Origin: Actinokineospora alba
Lineage (GTDB): Bacteria; Actinomycetota; Actinomycetes; Mycobacteriales; Pseudonocardiaceae
Reading direction: 5' to 3'
DNA: 64,000 bases
Assembly: GCF_004362515.1 (NCBI RefSeq)
Contig: NZ_SNXU01000001.1
Location: 4,836,001-4,900,000 of the forward strand
A model generated the notes under the pieces. It saw only the letters and a list, made by a program, of their open reading frames with translations, was not told the DNA's origin and searched no databases. The position numbers were made by a program, and so were the translations under genes. This document shows positions 33,864 to 41,121 of this stretch, in pieces. How positions within the stretch are numbered: position 1 is the first letter of the stretch; each line of letters begins with the position of its first letter.

Positions 33864-35113
33864 CGGAAGACCTCCCGGGTCGCGGGGAAGCCGCTGGCGC
33901 CGTCCGCGGCGGGCCGCACGGCCAGGATCTGGTCGACGCCCATCCGGTTCTCTTCGAACGCGAGCGCGCCGCCCGCCAGGTAGAGCCGCCACACCCGGGC
34001 CTGCTGCTCGCCGACCAGGTCGACCAACTCGTCCCACTTCTCCTCGAGGGTCCGCGCCCAGGCGCGCACGGTCCACACGTAGTGCTCGCGCAGCGCGTGG
34101 ACGTCGCGGACCTCGAGGCCTGCCTGTTCGAGCAGGTCGACGGTCTGCCCGACCGGCCGCATGTTCATGTCCGGGGCCACATAGGACTCGATGAACGCCC
34201 CGCCGCCCTGTGCGCGGGCGCCGCGCGACATCTGCTGCAGCAGCAGCCTGCCCTGCGGCTTGAGCATGCGGAACAGGGTAGCGGCGTAGGTCGGGTAGTT
34301 CGCGGCGCCGACGTGCTCGCCCATCTCCAGCGTGCCGATGGCGTCGAACGGCTCGTCGTCGAGGTCGCGGTAGTCCTGCAGCCGCACCTCGACCCGGTCG
34401 GCCAATCCGTACTCGTCCAGTCTGGCCAGGATGAACGCGCGCTGCTCGGCGGACAGCGTGATCCCGGTGACGTGCGCGCCGTAGTGCCGGGCGGCGTGGA
34501 TGGCCAGCGCCCCCCACCCGCAGCCGACGTCGAGCAGCCGGTCGCCCGGGCGCAGGTCGAGCTTGGCGCACACCAGGTCCAGCTTGGCCCGCTGCGCGTC
34601 CTCGATGGGGTCGTCCGGTTTGGTGAAGTAGGCGCAGGAGTACGCCATCTGCGGGTCGAGGACGCGGCTGTAGAACTCGTTGGACAGGTCGTAGTGGTGG
34701 GCGATGGCGGCCCGGTCGCGGTCCTTGCTGTGCTCGTCGCCGGACAGCCTGGCCTCGGCGGCGGGAGCGGGCGGCCGCCTGCCGAAGACGCCCAGCTTGA
34801 GGCCGGTTGCCACGATCCTGGCTTTGTCCTTGAGAGTCAGCTTCGGCTTGGTGGCGGCGGCGAGCGCCCAGAACCGGGACAGGGCTTCGGCCAGGTCCCC
34901 TTCGACGTCGAGCTCCCCACTCACGTAGGCGCGCGCGAGGCCGAGTTCGTTCGGATCCCAGAGAAGCCTGCGCAGGGCCCGCCGGGACCGCACGATGGCG
35001 ACGGGCCCGTCGGCGGCCCCGGCCTCGCTGTCGTCCCAGGCGCGGAGCCGCACGGGGAGGGGTGCGCCGATGGCTTGTTCGGCGGTCTGCGCCAGCGTGG
35101 AGGCGATGGCCAC
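33860..35113 (-). CDS. Cyclopropane-fatty-acid-synthase-type methyltransferase (second copy)
   Basis: 417 residues. N-terminal domain of about 120 residues, then the SAM-dependent domain: HYDLSNEFYSRVLDPQMAYS, LLDVGCGWGALAIHAA (SAM motif I), TLEMGEHVGAANYPTYA. It resembles mycobacterial UfaA1 in length and gene order (followed by DUF1295). Coupled to DUF1295 by a 4-bp overlap and to peroxiredoxin further on. The paralogue at 29185 belongs to the FAD-DUF1365 operon; the two probably act in different steps or on different lipids. Confidence 0.92.
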   Translation of the reverse strand: MAIASTLAQTAEQAIGAPLPVRLRAWDDSEAGAADGPVAIVRSRRALRRLLWDPNELGLARAYVSGELDVEGDLAEALSRFWALAAATKPKLTLKDKARIVATGLKLGVFGRRPPAPAAEARLSGDEHSKDRDRAAIAHHYDLSNEFYSRVLDPQMAYSCAYFTKPDDPIEDAQRAKLDLVCAKLDLRPGDRLLDVGCGWGALAIHAARHYGAHVTGITLSAEQRAFILARLDEYGLADRVEVRLQDYRDLDDEPFDAIGTLEMGEHVGAANYPTYAATLFRMLKPQGRLLLQQMSRGARAQGGGAFIESYVAPDMNMRPVGQTVDLLEQAGLEVRDVHALREHYVWTVRAWARTLEEKWDELVDLVGEQQARVWRLYLAGGALAFEENRMGVDQILAVRPAADGASGFPATREVFR

Positions 35114-35179
35114 GACTCTCCGTTCGTCGATGATGACGAGTATTCGGAGGCGGGCTCGATCGGGATTGCCCTTGGTGGG

Positions 35180-35392
35180 TCATTGTTCGGTCTTGGGACG
35201 CCGGAAGGGTGCATAGAATTCGCGTGGATGATTGGGCGGCAACTCGCGGGTGAGGCCGACGAACACTTCGCCGTATGCCGTGTCGACGATCCAGTGGTCG
35301 AACTGGTCGAGTTCGAACTCGCAGTAGCGTTCCAGGAGCTGAGCGAAGAGTTCGGCCTCGCTGTCGGACAGATGTCCACCCTTACCGTTCAT
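35180..35392 (-). CDS. Small hypothetical protein (70 aa)
   Basis: 70 residues. Not recognised. An acidic helix-rich N-terminal half (LSDSEAELFAQLLERY) followed by EFELDQFDHWIVDT and AYGEVFVGLTRELP. No membrane segment or signal peptide. It is 66 bp upstream of the second CFA synthase on the same strand, so possibly co-transcribed. Codon usage is similar to its neighbours, and the sequence is not low-complexity, supporting a real gene. Function unknown. Confidence 0.6.
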   Translation of the reverse strand: MNGKGGHLSDSEAELFAQLLERYCEFELDQFDHWIVDTAYGEVFVGLTRELPPNHPREFYAPFRRPKTEQ

Positions 35393-35414
35393 GTGATCAG
35401 CGTAGGCGCGGCAT

Positions 35415-35909
35415 TTAGGCAGCGGCTTCCTCCGGCAGTAGGGCTAGGAGTTGGGCCGTGTGGCCGGGAAGCTCGACGTCCGCGAGCCCGCTGATGATGT
35501 CGCGAAGCGCGAGGGGCTGGTCGACCAGGATCGCGTTCTTAGATACCAATCGGGCCGGTACCAAAGTGTCCGCTTCGGTCTCGCTCAGAATCGGGCCCGC
35601 GAGTGCGCAGAGGACTTCGCCCTGGGTGTGGATGCGTTCGCGGAGACCCTCGTTGCCGCCTGCCACCTCGATCACGTGGCTGAGCGTCCAGGTGTCCTGG
35701 GAGACACGGTTGTCGTAGGTGGTCGGTGTGCCCGAGGCGACGGCGGAAAGGGTGGCGATGGTGGCGGCGTTGACGATGGCGACGTGCGCCAGGATCTGGT
35801 CGGCGTTCCATTCGCCTATCGGTGCGATGGGCGCCGAGTCGGCCTTCGCGACGGTGTCCGCTGCTTCCAGCAGTGCGCGGAAGGCGTCGCGGAGCGGGGT
35901 CGTGTTCAT
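35415..35909 (-). CDS. DinB-like helical-bundle protein, hypothetical
   Basis: 164 residues from ATG 35909 (AAGGG site). An EWNADQILAHVAIVN stretch with one His and a helix-loop pattern recalls DinB/mycothiol-dependent maleylpyruvate isomerase proteins, but the second and third metal His residues are not clear. I would call it an all-helical protein of unknown function. It follows the ArsR-SRPBCC gene by 29 bp on the same strand, so it may be regulated by it. Confidence 0.65.
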   Translation of the reverse strand: MNTTPLRDAFRALLEAADTVAKADSAPIAPIGEWNADQILAHVAIVNAATIATLSAVASGTPTTYDNRVSQDTWTLSHVIEVAGGNEGLRERIHTQGEVLCALAGPILSETEADTLVPARLVSKNAILVDQPLALRDIISGLADVELPGHTAQLLALLPEEAAA

Positions 35910-35938
35910 AGGTTTCCCTTGCGTGTCTTGAGGGTTGA

Positions 35939-36736
35939 TCAGGCGTCCACTTTGGACATGTCCCACGGCGCCTGGGGGAGCACCTCGCCGGTCTCCATCA
36001 GCGACTTGAGGTTCGCCAGTACGGCGGGCCACCCATGGGAGATGCCGCCGAGCATCTCGCGGTTGGGCAGGTTCTCGTGGGTCACCGTCAGGCGGACGAT
36101 CTCCTGGTGCGCCTCGATGAGGAACGTGACGACCGACGGTTCCCTTGCGGCGTCGGGGGTGTCTTCGAAGGTGATGACAAGGCGGGTGGGCGGCTCGGAC
36201 TCGATCACCTTGCCGACGACGTCGACGGCGCCGGACCCGTCGACGCGGCGGTGTTCCCAGGTCGAGCCGGGCTGCCAGTCCGAGACATTGGCGTGGTTCC
36301 AGTACTTCGCGGTCAGGTCGGCGTCGGTCAGCGCCTGCCAGACCTGCTCCGCGGACGCGCGGATGTAGGTGGCGTAGACGTAGGTCGGAATGGACGTGGC
36401 GGTCACGGCTATCTCCTCGGCTTGATTTCTGATGGCGTTGAGGGTGCGCAGTCGGGGCTTGTCGAACCCGGAGATCCAGCGTTCCTCGATGTCGTGGATC
36501 GGCGCCGGATTCAGGTAGTGCAGGCGCTCCCGCCCCCGCCGCACGACGATCACCAGGTCGGCCCGTCGCAGGACGTCGAGGTGCTGGGTCGCGGACTGGC
36601 GCGCCATGTCCAGGTGTTCGCACAGCTCGCGCAGCGTCTGGCCGTTGTGTTCGCGCAGCCGGTCGAGCAGCAGCCGTCGGGTGGGGTCGGCGAGCGCCTT
36701 GAACACCGAGTCCACCGCGTTCGCTTCGAGGGTCAC
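35939..36736 (-). CDS. ArsR-SRPBCC fusion regulator
   Basis: 265 residues. N-terminal winged helix of the ArsR type (FKALADPTRRLLLDRLR, about 12-28; SATQHLDVLRRADLV recognition region), then an SRPBCC/AHSA1 domain (about 115-260; YIRASAEQVWQALTD, WEHRRVDGSG, GWPAVLANLKSLMETG). The SRPBCC pocket usually binds a hydrophobic ligand, so the fusion may sense it directly. Metal-binding Cys motifs of classical ArsR are absent. The start GTG 36736 has a strong promoter with an inverted repeat just upstream. Confidence 0.88.
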   Translation of the reverse strand: MTLEANAVDSVFKALADPTRRLLLDRLREHNGQTLRELCEHLDMARQSATQHLDVLRRADLVIVVRRGRERLHYLNPAPIHDIEERWISGFDKPRLRTLNAIRNQAEEIAVTATSIPTYVYATYIRASAEQVWQALTDADLTAKYWNHANVSDWQPGSTWEHRRVDGSGAVDVVGKVIESEPPTRLVITFEDTPDAAREPSVVTFLIEAHQEIVRLTVTHENLPNREMLGGISHGWPAVLANLKSLMETGEVLPQAPWDMSKVDA

Positions 36737-36742
36737 CCGACC

Positions 36743-36773
36743 ATTATGCAGGTAAATGCCTGCCTATTGTCAA
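36743..36773 (-). promoter_or_regulatory. Promoter of the ArsR-SRPBCC gene with inverted repeat
   Basis: On the minus strand TTGACA (36773-36768), 19-bp spacer, CATAAT (36748-36743), then 6 nt to GTG 36736 (leaderless). The inverted repeat GCAGG-N6-CCTGC (36748-36763) lies between the boxes and is a candidate site for autorepression. The -35 overlaps the stop codon of the methyltransferase pseudogene upstream. Confidence 0.65.
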
Positions 36774-37552
36774 CCGGCTGTCTTCGTCCCGATTGCCAGG
36801 AGGTGCGCACTGGCGTTGATCAGCAGCGGATCCCGCTCCACCAGGCGCGCGCAGCGCAGGGCGGCGTCCACCCGAGCCGCGAACTCGCCCACGCCCGCGA
36901 CATCCAGGGCGGGCCAAGCAGGTCCTTCGATCCCGTAGACCTCAACCTCGTCGAGGCCGCCGCCTTGGACTTCGGCTCGGAGTTCGTCAGCGGTGTGCCA
37001 GTGCGTCGAGACGAACCCGACGTGACCGTCGTATCGACCCGTCGCGATGACCGCCTCGATCGAGGGCGTCAGGTCCGCGTCGAGCGTGCCGTCGGCGCCC
37101 GTTTCCAGGGTCGAGCCGTAGCGGCTGATTCCCGCCGCGGCGAGCACACCGCCGGGCCGCAGCACCCGCACTCCTTCAGCCAACGCCTTCGCGCGGTCGG
37201 CGGCGTCGACGAGCTGCTAGAGCGGGCCGAGCATCAGCACGACGTCCACGCTGTTGTCGGCCACGGGAAGACCGCGGGCGTCACCGACCACCGCGGTGAC
37301 GCCGGGGAGGGTCGCGGCGGCAGTCGCGTGCGCGGCGACCACGTCGATCAGGTGCACCGAATGCCCGTCGCGGGCGAGCCACTCGGCGTGCACGCCGGTC
37401 CCGCCGCCCACGTCGAGCACCTTCGCTCGCGTCGTGAGGACTCGACGGAGCAGTTCCTGGGTGCGCAGGAACTCGAGCCTGCCGTGCGGTGTCCTCGCCA
37501 GTCGGGAGGTTTCCGCGTTGGTGGAGTAGTGCCGATCCACGTCCGTGCCCAT
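36770..37552 (-). pseudogene. SAM-dependent methyltransferase interrupted by an in-frame TAG
   Basis: Two open frames, 37552-37217 and 37183-36770, lie in the same frame. The first has VLDVGGGTGVHAEWL (SAM motif I) and ends VDVVLMLGPL, where homologues continue with Tyr; the stop is TAG at 37219-37217 and the next codons read QLVDAADR. A single change (TAC to TAG) explains it. The rest continues as a methyltransferase (EGVRVLRPGGVLAAA, motif IV/V). Without the stop the protein would be about 260 residues. A read error is possible. Confidence 0.8.
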
Positions 37553-37732
37553 GAGTCATGCTGGCCGCCGCGATGACGAGCGGGCAACGGCATTTCGAAC
37601 CACACCCTGGGTGTGGGAGGGGCGTTGCTCGCCGGGTGTCAGGTATTCGGTTGGATGGGGTCGTTGATTCGGGATGTGCCGTTCTTATGGGGTGTTTGTG
37701 GGCGTGGGTTTCCAGGTCGATGGCGGTCGTCA

Positions 37733-38317
37733 GTGACCGCGGCGCGGCTGGCGAAGGTGGCGACTGAGGTGTTGTCGCCCGCGGTGGTGGTGCTCCTGCT
37801 GCCCTTGGCGGTCGCCTGGCGGGCGACGGGGTACCGGGTGGGGCCGACGCTCCTGTGGGGGATCGTCGTGGCGCTCTTCTCGAGCATCCTGCCGATGGTC
37901 TTCATCATTCGCGGGGCCCGCCAGGGCCGGTGGGACGGGCATCATGTGCGGGACCGCGAGCACCGGGCCGTTCCGCTGCTGGTCGGGCTCGCGTCCACCG
38001 GCGTCGGGTTGGTGATCCTGCTGGTCGGTGCCGCCCCTCGGGCCGTGGTCGCGTTGACGGTGGCCATGGCGGTGACGCTGGCCGCGTGTATCGCGGTGAC
38101 GGTGTGGTGGAAGGTGTCCTTGCACGCCGCCGTGGCCGGGGGAGCGGTGGTGCTGGTGGCACTGCTCTACGGCCCGTGGGCGTTCTTGCTGGTGGTGCCG
38201 CTCGTCATCGTGTGCTGGTCTCGGGTGGTTTTGCGCGATCACACCGTCGCCCAGGTGGTCGTGGGCGCCCTGTTGGGCCCGGTGGTCGGCGGCGCGGTGT
38301 TCCTCGCGATCACATGA
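37733..38317 (+). CDS. PAP2-like membrane phosphatase
   Basis: 194 residues from GTG 37733, with five to six hydrophobic segments. WKVSLHAAVAGG resembles the SxHA motif and CWSRVVLRDHTVAQ the last motif of PAP2 phosphatases, with a His. The first Lys-Arg-Pro motif is not clear (RDREHRAVPLL). Function, lipid-phosphate hydrolysis, is inferred. The stop overlaps the start of a damaged tandem paralogue (ATGA at 38314). The start is uncertain because no ribosome site is seen. Confidence 0.72.
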   Translation: MTAARLAKVATEVLSPAVVVLLLPLAVAWRATGYRVGPTLLWGIVVALFSSILPMVFIIRGARQGRWDGHHVRDREHRAVPLLVGLASTGVGLVILLVGAAPRAVVALTVAMAVTLAACIAVTVWWKVSLHAAVAGGAVVLVALLYGPWAFLLVVPLVIVCWSRVVLRDHTVAQVVVGALLGPVVGGAVFLAIT

Positions 38318-38855
38318 CCGAGCCACGCGGCATGTGGTTCGCGCGGGAAGTGCGGTTCGCGCTGTATCCGAACGTCGTGCCTGTCGTGTTGGCCGTCACG
38401 GTGGCGACGCATGTCGTGGACGGCTTCTGGCTGGGCCTGCTGTGGGGCGTGCTGGCGTCGGTCTGCGCGGTGCACCTGCCGCAGGCGTTCGTCGTGCGCG
38501 ACTCCGCGCCCGGGATGCCGAAGGCGCTGATCGGGTACGCCGCCCCACTGGTGGGGGTGGCGATCATGCTGGTCGCGGAGGTGCCGCGTGATGTGGTCGC
38601 GCTGACCTTGGCCATGGGGCCACGCTGGCCATGACCTCGCTGGTGAACGGCTCGGCCCAGGTGGCGGTGTGGGGCGGCTTGGTCGCCTTGGCCGTCGTCT
38701 TCGACCTCTCCACGCGGATCCCGATCGCGGTGGCGTTGCTGGTCCTGACCGGCTGGGCGCTGGTCAAGATCGGTGAGCACAGCCTGCCGCGGGTGGTGAT
38801 GAGCGCGGTCGTGGGGCCCGCCGCGGGCTTGGCCGTGTTCCTGGTGGCCAGGTGA
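38314..38855 (+). pseudogene. Frameshifted tandem paralogue of the PAP2-like gene
   Basis: Begins ATG 38314 (overlapping the previous stop) and reads as a membrane protein with the same pattern (DVVALTLAMG versus RAVVALTVAMA in the intact copy) up to 38634. The frame then shifts: after GCCATG at about 38611-38616 the homologous reading continues in another frame (38631-38855: TLAMTSLVNGSAQVAVWGG to VFLVAR). Loss of one base in the GCG codon expected after ATG explains it. Duplication followed by decay; sequencing error is also possible. Confidence 0.75.
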
Positions 38856-38924
38856 AGGCGCCGCTCGCCGTGCGGTTCGCGGAGCACAGTCAGCCTGCGC
38901 ACTCTCGTACTCAACGATGTCGCG

Positions 38925-38956
38925 TTGATAATGACTGACTGGTCAGTCATTATCAA
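38925..38956 (+). promoter_or_regulatory. Palindromic TetR operator covering the tetR promoter
   Basis: 15-bp arms TTGATAATGACTGAC and GTCAGTCATTATCAA around a central TG (38940-38941). TTGATA at the left edge and CATTAT at 38948-38953 form -35 and -10 boxes (17-bp spacer); ATG 38960 is 6 nt on. A dimeric regulator bound here would cover both promoter boxes, so strong autorepression is expected. Confidence 0.85.
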
Positions 38957-38959
38957 AGT

Positions 38960-39529
38960 ATGGTGAAGTCAGTTGATCGGATTCGGCGGCGGGAAGACAT
39001 CCTGGGCGCGGCGGTGCGGGTGTTCGCGCGCAAGGGGTTCGCGGCCTCGCGCGTGGAGGACGTCGCGGCCGAGGCGGGCATCGCCAAGGGCAGCGTCTAC
39101 CTCTACTTCGGCAGCCGCGACGCCCTGCTGGCGGGCGTGTTCGAAAGCTACCGGGCCCGCTCGGACGCGGTGCTGGCGACGGTGGGAGACGGGCAGGCGT
39201 TGGAACGTCTGGCGCGACTGGTGGGCGGGGTGGTCGACATGCTCGCCGCGCACCGCGATCATGCCCGTGTCTTGCTGGATGTGTGGGCGTCGGCGCCATC
39301 GCTGGACATGGCCTCGGTCTACCGCCAGTACCGGGAGGCGATCTCGGAGTTGCTGCGCCAGGCGCGGGCCGAGGGCGAGTTGCGGCCCGACGTCAGCGAA
39401 CACCACGCCACGCTGGTCGTCGCCGCGATCGAGGGCTGCCTGCTGCAGTGGCTGGCCGACGATCGGGTGCCCCTCACCGAACTGGCGGCACCGATCATCG
39501 AGCTGACCGTTGAGGGGATCCGCGCGTGA
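38960..39529 (+). CDS. TetR-family transcriptional regulator
   Basis: 189 residues. N-terminal TetR helix-turn-helix (REDILGAAVRVFARKGFAA and VEDVAAEAGIAKGSVYLYFGSRDALL, about 11-55), then a helical ligand-binding domain. Its own promoter lies inside a 32-bp palindrome, so it most probably represses itself and the membrane protein that follows, whose start overlaps its stop (GTGA at 39526). Ligand unknown. Confidence 0.93.
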   Translation: MVKSVDRIRRREDILGAAVRVFARKGFAASRVEDVAAEAGIAKGSVYLYFGSRDALLAGVFESYRARSDAVLATVGDGQALERLARLVGGVVDMLAAHRDHARVLLDVWASAPSLDMASVYRQYREAISELLRQARAEGELRPDVSEHHATLVVAAIEGCLLQWLADDRVPLTELAAPIIELTVEGIRA

Positions 39530-40056
39530 ATCTCGTTGACCGTGCCATCGCCCCCGGCGCGACCCGGCAGGAAGTCCTGGCCGGGTTCGGTGCCGCCCTC
39601 GCCGGCGCAGTGCTCGCCCTGTCGCTCGCGCTGGACGCGCACCTGCCTGCGCTGTCCGTGGCCGTCGTGGCGGTGGTGGCCTTCGACCTGTTCGGCGGGG
39701 CGGTCGTCAACGCCACGGACGCGGCGAAGCGGTGGTACCACGGGCCGGGGCGCACCGCCCGCCACCACCTGACCTTCGTCGCCTTGCACATCCAGCCCTA
39801 CCTGCTGGCCTGGACGGTGCCCGGGGTCGCCTGGACCGCCGCCGCCGCGATCCATGGTTCAGCCCTGGTGGGAGCCGTACTGGTGACCGTCGCTCCGGCA
39901 CCAGTGCGGAGGCCGGTCGCCTTCGCCGTCACAGCGTTCGCCCTGACGTTGACCACCAGCGTGGTCACCCTCCCACCCGAACTTGGCTGGTTCGCCCCGC
40001 TGCTGCTCATCAAACTCCTGCTGGCTCACCTGCTTCCGGAAGTGGCCTCCCGGTGA
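39526..40056 (+). CDS. Hypothetical membrane protein under TetR control
   Basis: 176 residues with about five hydrophobic segments (for example AALAGAVLALSLAL, LSVAVVAVVAFDLF and LLLIKLLLAHLLP). WYHGPGRTARHHLTFVALHIQPYLLAW contains several His residues in a loop. No family recognised. A 4-bp overlap with tetR makes it translationally coupled and probably the regulator's target. It could be a small transporter or efflux-linked protein; no transport motif seen. Confidence 0.7.
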   Translation: MNLVDRAIAPGATRQEVLAGFGAALAGAVLALSLALDAHLPALSVAVVAVVAFDLFGGAVVNATDAAKRWYHGPGRTARHHLTFVALHIQPYLLAWTVPGVAWTAAAAIHGSALVGAVLVTVAPAPVRRPVAFAVTAFALTLTTSVVTLPPELGWFAPLLLIKLLLAHLLPEVASR

Positions 40057-40150
40057 CCCAACACCTCCACGGCGGGCTGCGATCCAGACTGCACAACCAA
40101 CGCACCGAGAGCCGCTTGACCACCCCGGCGAACGTTCCCGGTCACCAGCA

Positions 40151-40612
40151 CTAGTAGTCCACCCGGTCGGGGCGGGCCTCCCACGCGGCGAACGGGGTCT
40201 GTTCGGTGCCGGTGCGGATGTTGTCGACGGCGATCGGCCACGTCCGCCGCGGCTGGGCGAACACGTCATAGAAGCGGCGGTCGTCGAAGCCCGCCTTGGC
40301 CGCGTCGTCGCGGTCGGCGGCGTAGACGACCCGGTCCACGCGGGCCCACAGGGCTGCCGCCAGGCACAGCGGACACGGCTCGCAAGACGACACCAGCACG
40401 CAGCCCGTCAGGCGGAAATCGCCGAGCACCTGGCAGGCCCGGCGGATCGCGACGACCTCGGCGTGCGCGGTCGGGTCAAGGTCCGTCGTCACCTGGTTGG
40501 TCCCGCGCGAAAGGACCTTCCCGTCCCGCACCACCAGGGCGCCGAACGGGCCGCCACCCGCGGCGACGTTGTCCTCCGCCAGCCGGACCACCTCGGTCAG
40601 CCAGGACAGCAT
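40151..40612 (-). CDS. Nucleoside deaminase (guanine-deaminase-like)
   Basis: 153 residues. Zinc-binding motifs of the cytidine/guanine deaminase fold: AHAEVVAIRRAC (His-Ala-Glu) and CEPCPLCLAAAL. GPFGALVV and DPTAHAE, and the C-terminal FAAWEARPDRVDY, match bacterial guanine deaminase and tRNA-adenosine deaminase groups; the first is more likely for this length. A GGAGG site is 5 nt before ATG 40612. It follows the thioesterase gene by 9 bp on the same strand. Confidence 0.88.
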   Translation of the reverse strand: MLSWLTEVVRLAEDNVAAGGGPFGALVVRDGKVLSRGTNQVTTDLDPTAHAEVVAIRRACQVLGDFRLTGCVLVSSCEPCPLCLAAALWARVDRVVYAADRDDAAKAGFDDRRFYDVFAQPRRTWPIAVDNIRTGTEQTPFAAWEARPDRVDY

Positions 40613-40621
40613 GACGCCTCC

Positions 40622-41023
40622 CTACCTCAGGGTTCGGCTCCGGCCGCGGAACTCGGCCACGACCTCGTCGCCCCTGGTCACTGTGACGTCGTAGATGCCG
40701 CTGCGGCCGTAACGGGTGCGCTCCAGTGCGGTGGCCACCAACTCGTCGCCGAGCTTGACCGACGCGACGAAGGTGATGTCCGCGCCCGCCGCCACGGTGA
40801 CCGGGCCGTGGCTGTTGCACGCGCAGGCGAAAGCGGTGTCGGCCAGCAGGAACACGTACCCGCCGTGGCCGATGGCGTGCCCGTTCACCATGGTCTCGGT
40901 GACCGTCATCCGCATGGTGGCCCGCCCGGGCCCGGCCTCCAGCAGTTCGATGCCCAGCGACGCCGAGGCAAGGTCGTCGGAGAGCATGCGGGCGACGGAC
41001 TCAGGAGTCGGTACGGTCGTCAC
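40622..41023 (-). CDS. PaaI-like hotdog thioesterase
   Basis: 133 residues from GTG 41023. Hotdog fold with GHAIGHGGYVFLLADTAFA, the central helix of PaaI-type acyl-CoA thioesterases, and SHGPVTVAAGADITFV. It cleaves aromatic or acyl CoA esters, possibly hydroxyphenylacetyl-CoA in the phenylacetate pathway. No other paa genes are here. A minus-strand TACGAT ends 6 nt before the GTG (leaderless). It is divergent from icmF by about 100 bp. Confidence 0.86.
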   Translation of the reverse strand: MTTVPTPESVARMLSDDLASASLGIELLEAGPGRATMRMTVTETMVNGHAIGHGGYVFLLADTAFACACNSHGPVTVAAGADITFVASVKLGDELVATALERTRYGRSGIYDVTVTRGDEVVAEFRGRSRTLR

Positions 41024-41029
41024 GAAGTC

Positions 41030-41035
41030 ATCGTA
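41030..41035 (-). promoter_or_regulatory. -10 box of the thioesterase gene
   Basis: Minus-strand TACGAT (TANNAT), 6 nt before GTG 41023. Leaderless geometry. Confidence 0.5.
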
Positions 41036-41121
41036 AGCGGAGACGTGCACAACAGCGTGGTTGCGCTTCCGATAGTAGGAAGACAAACTATTTAGGTACG
41101 GCGACCCACGGAGGCTCGAGC

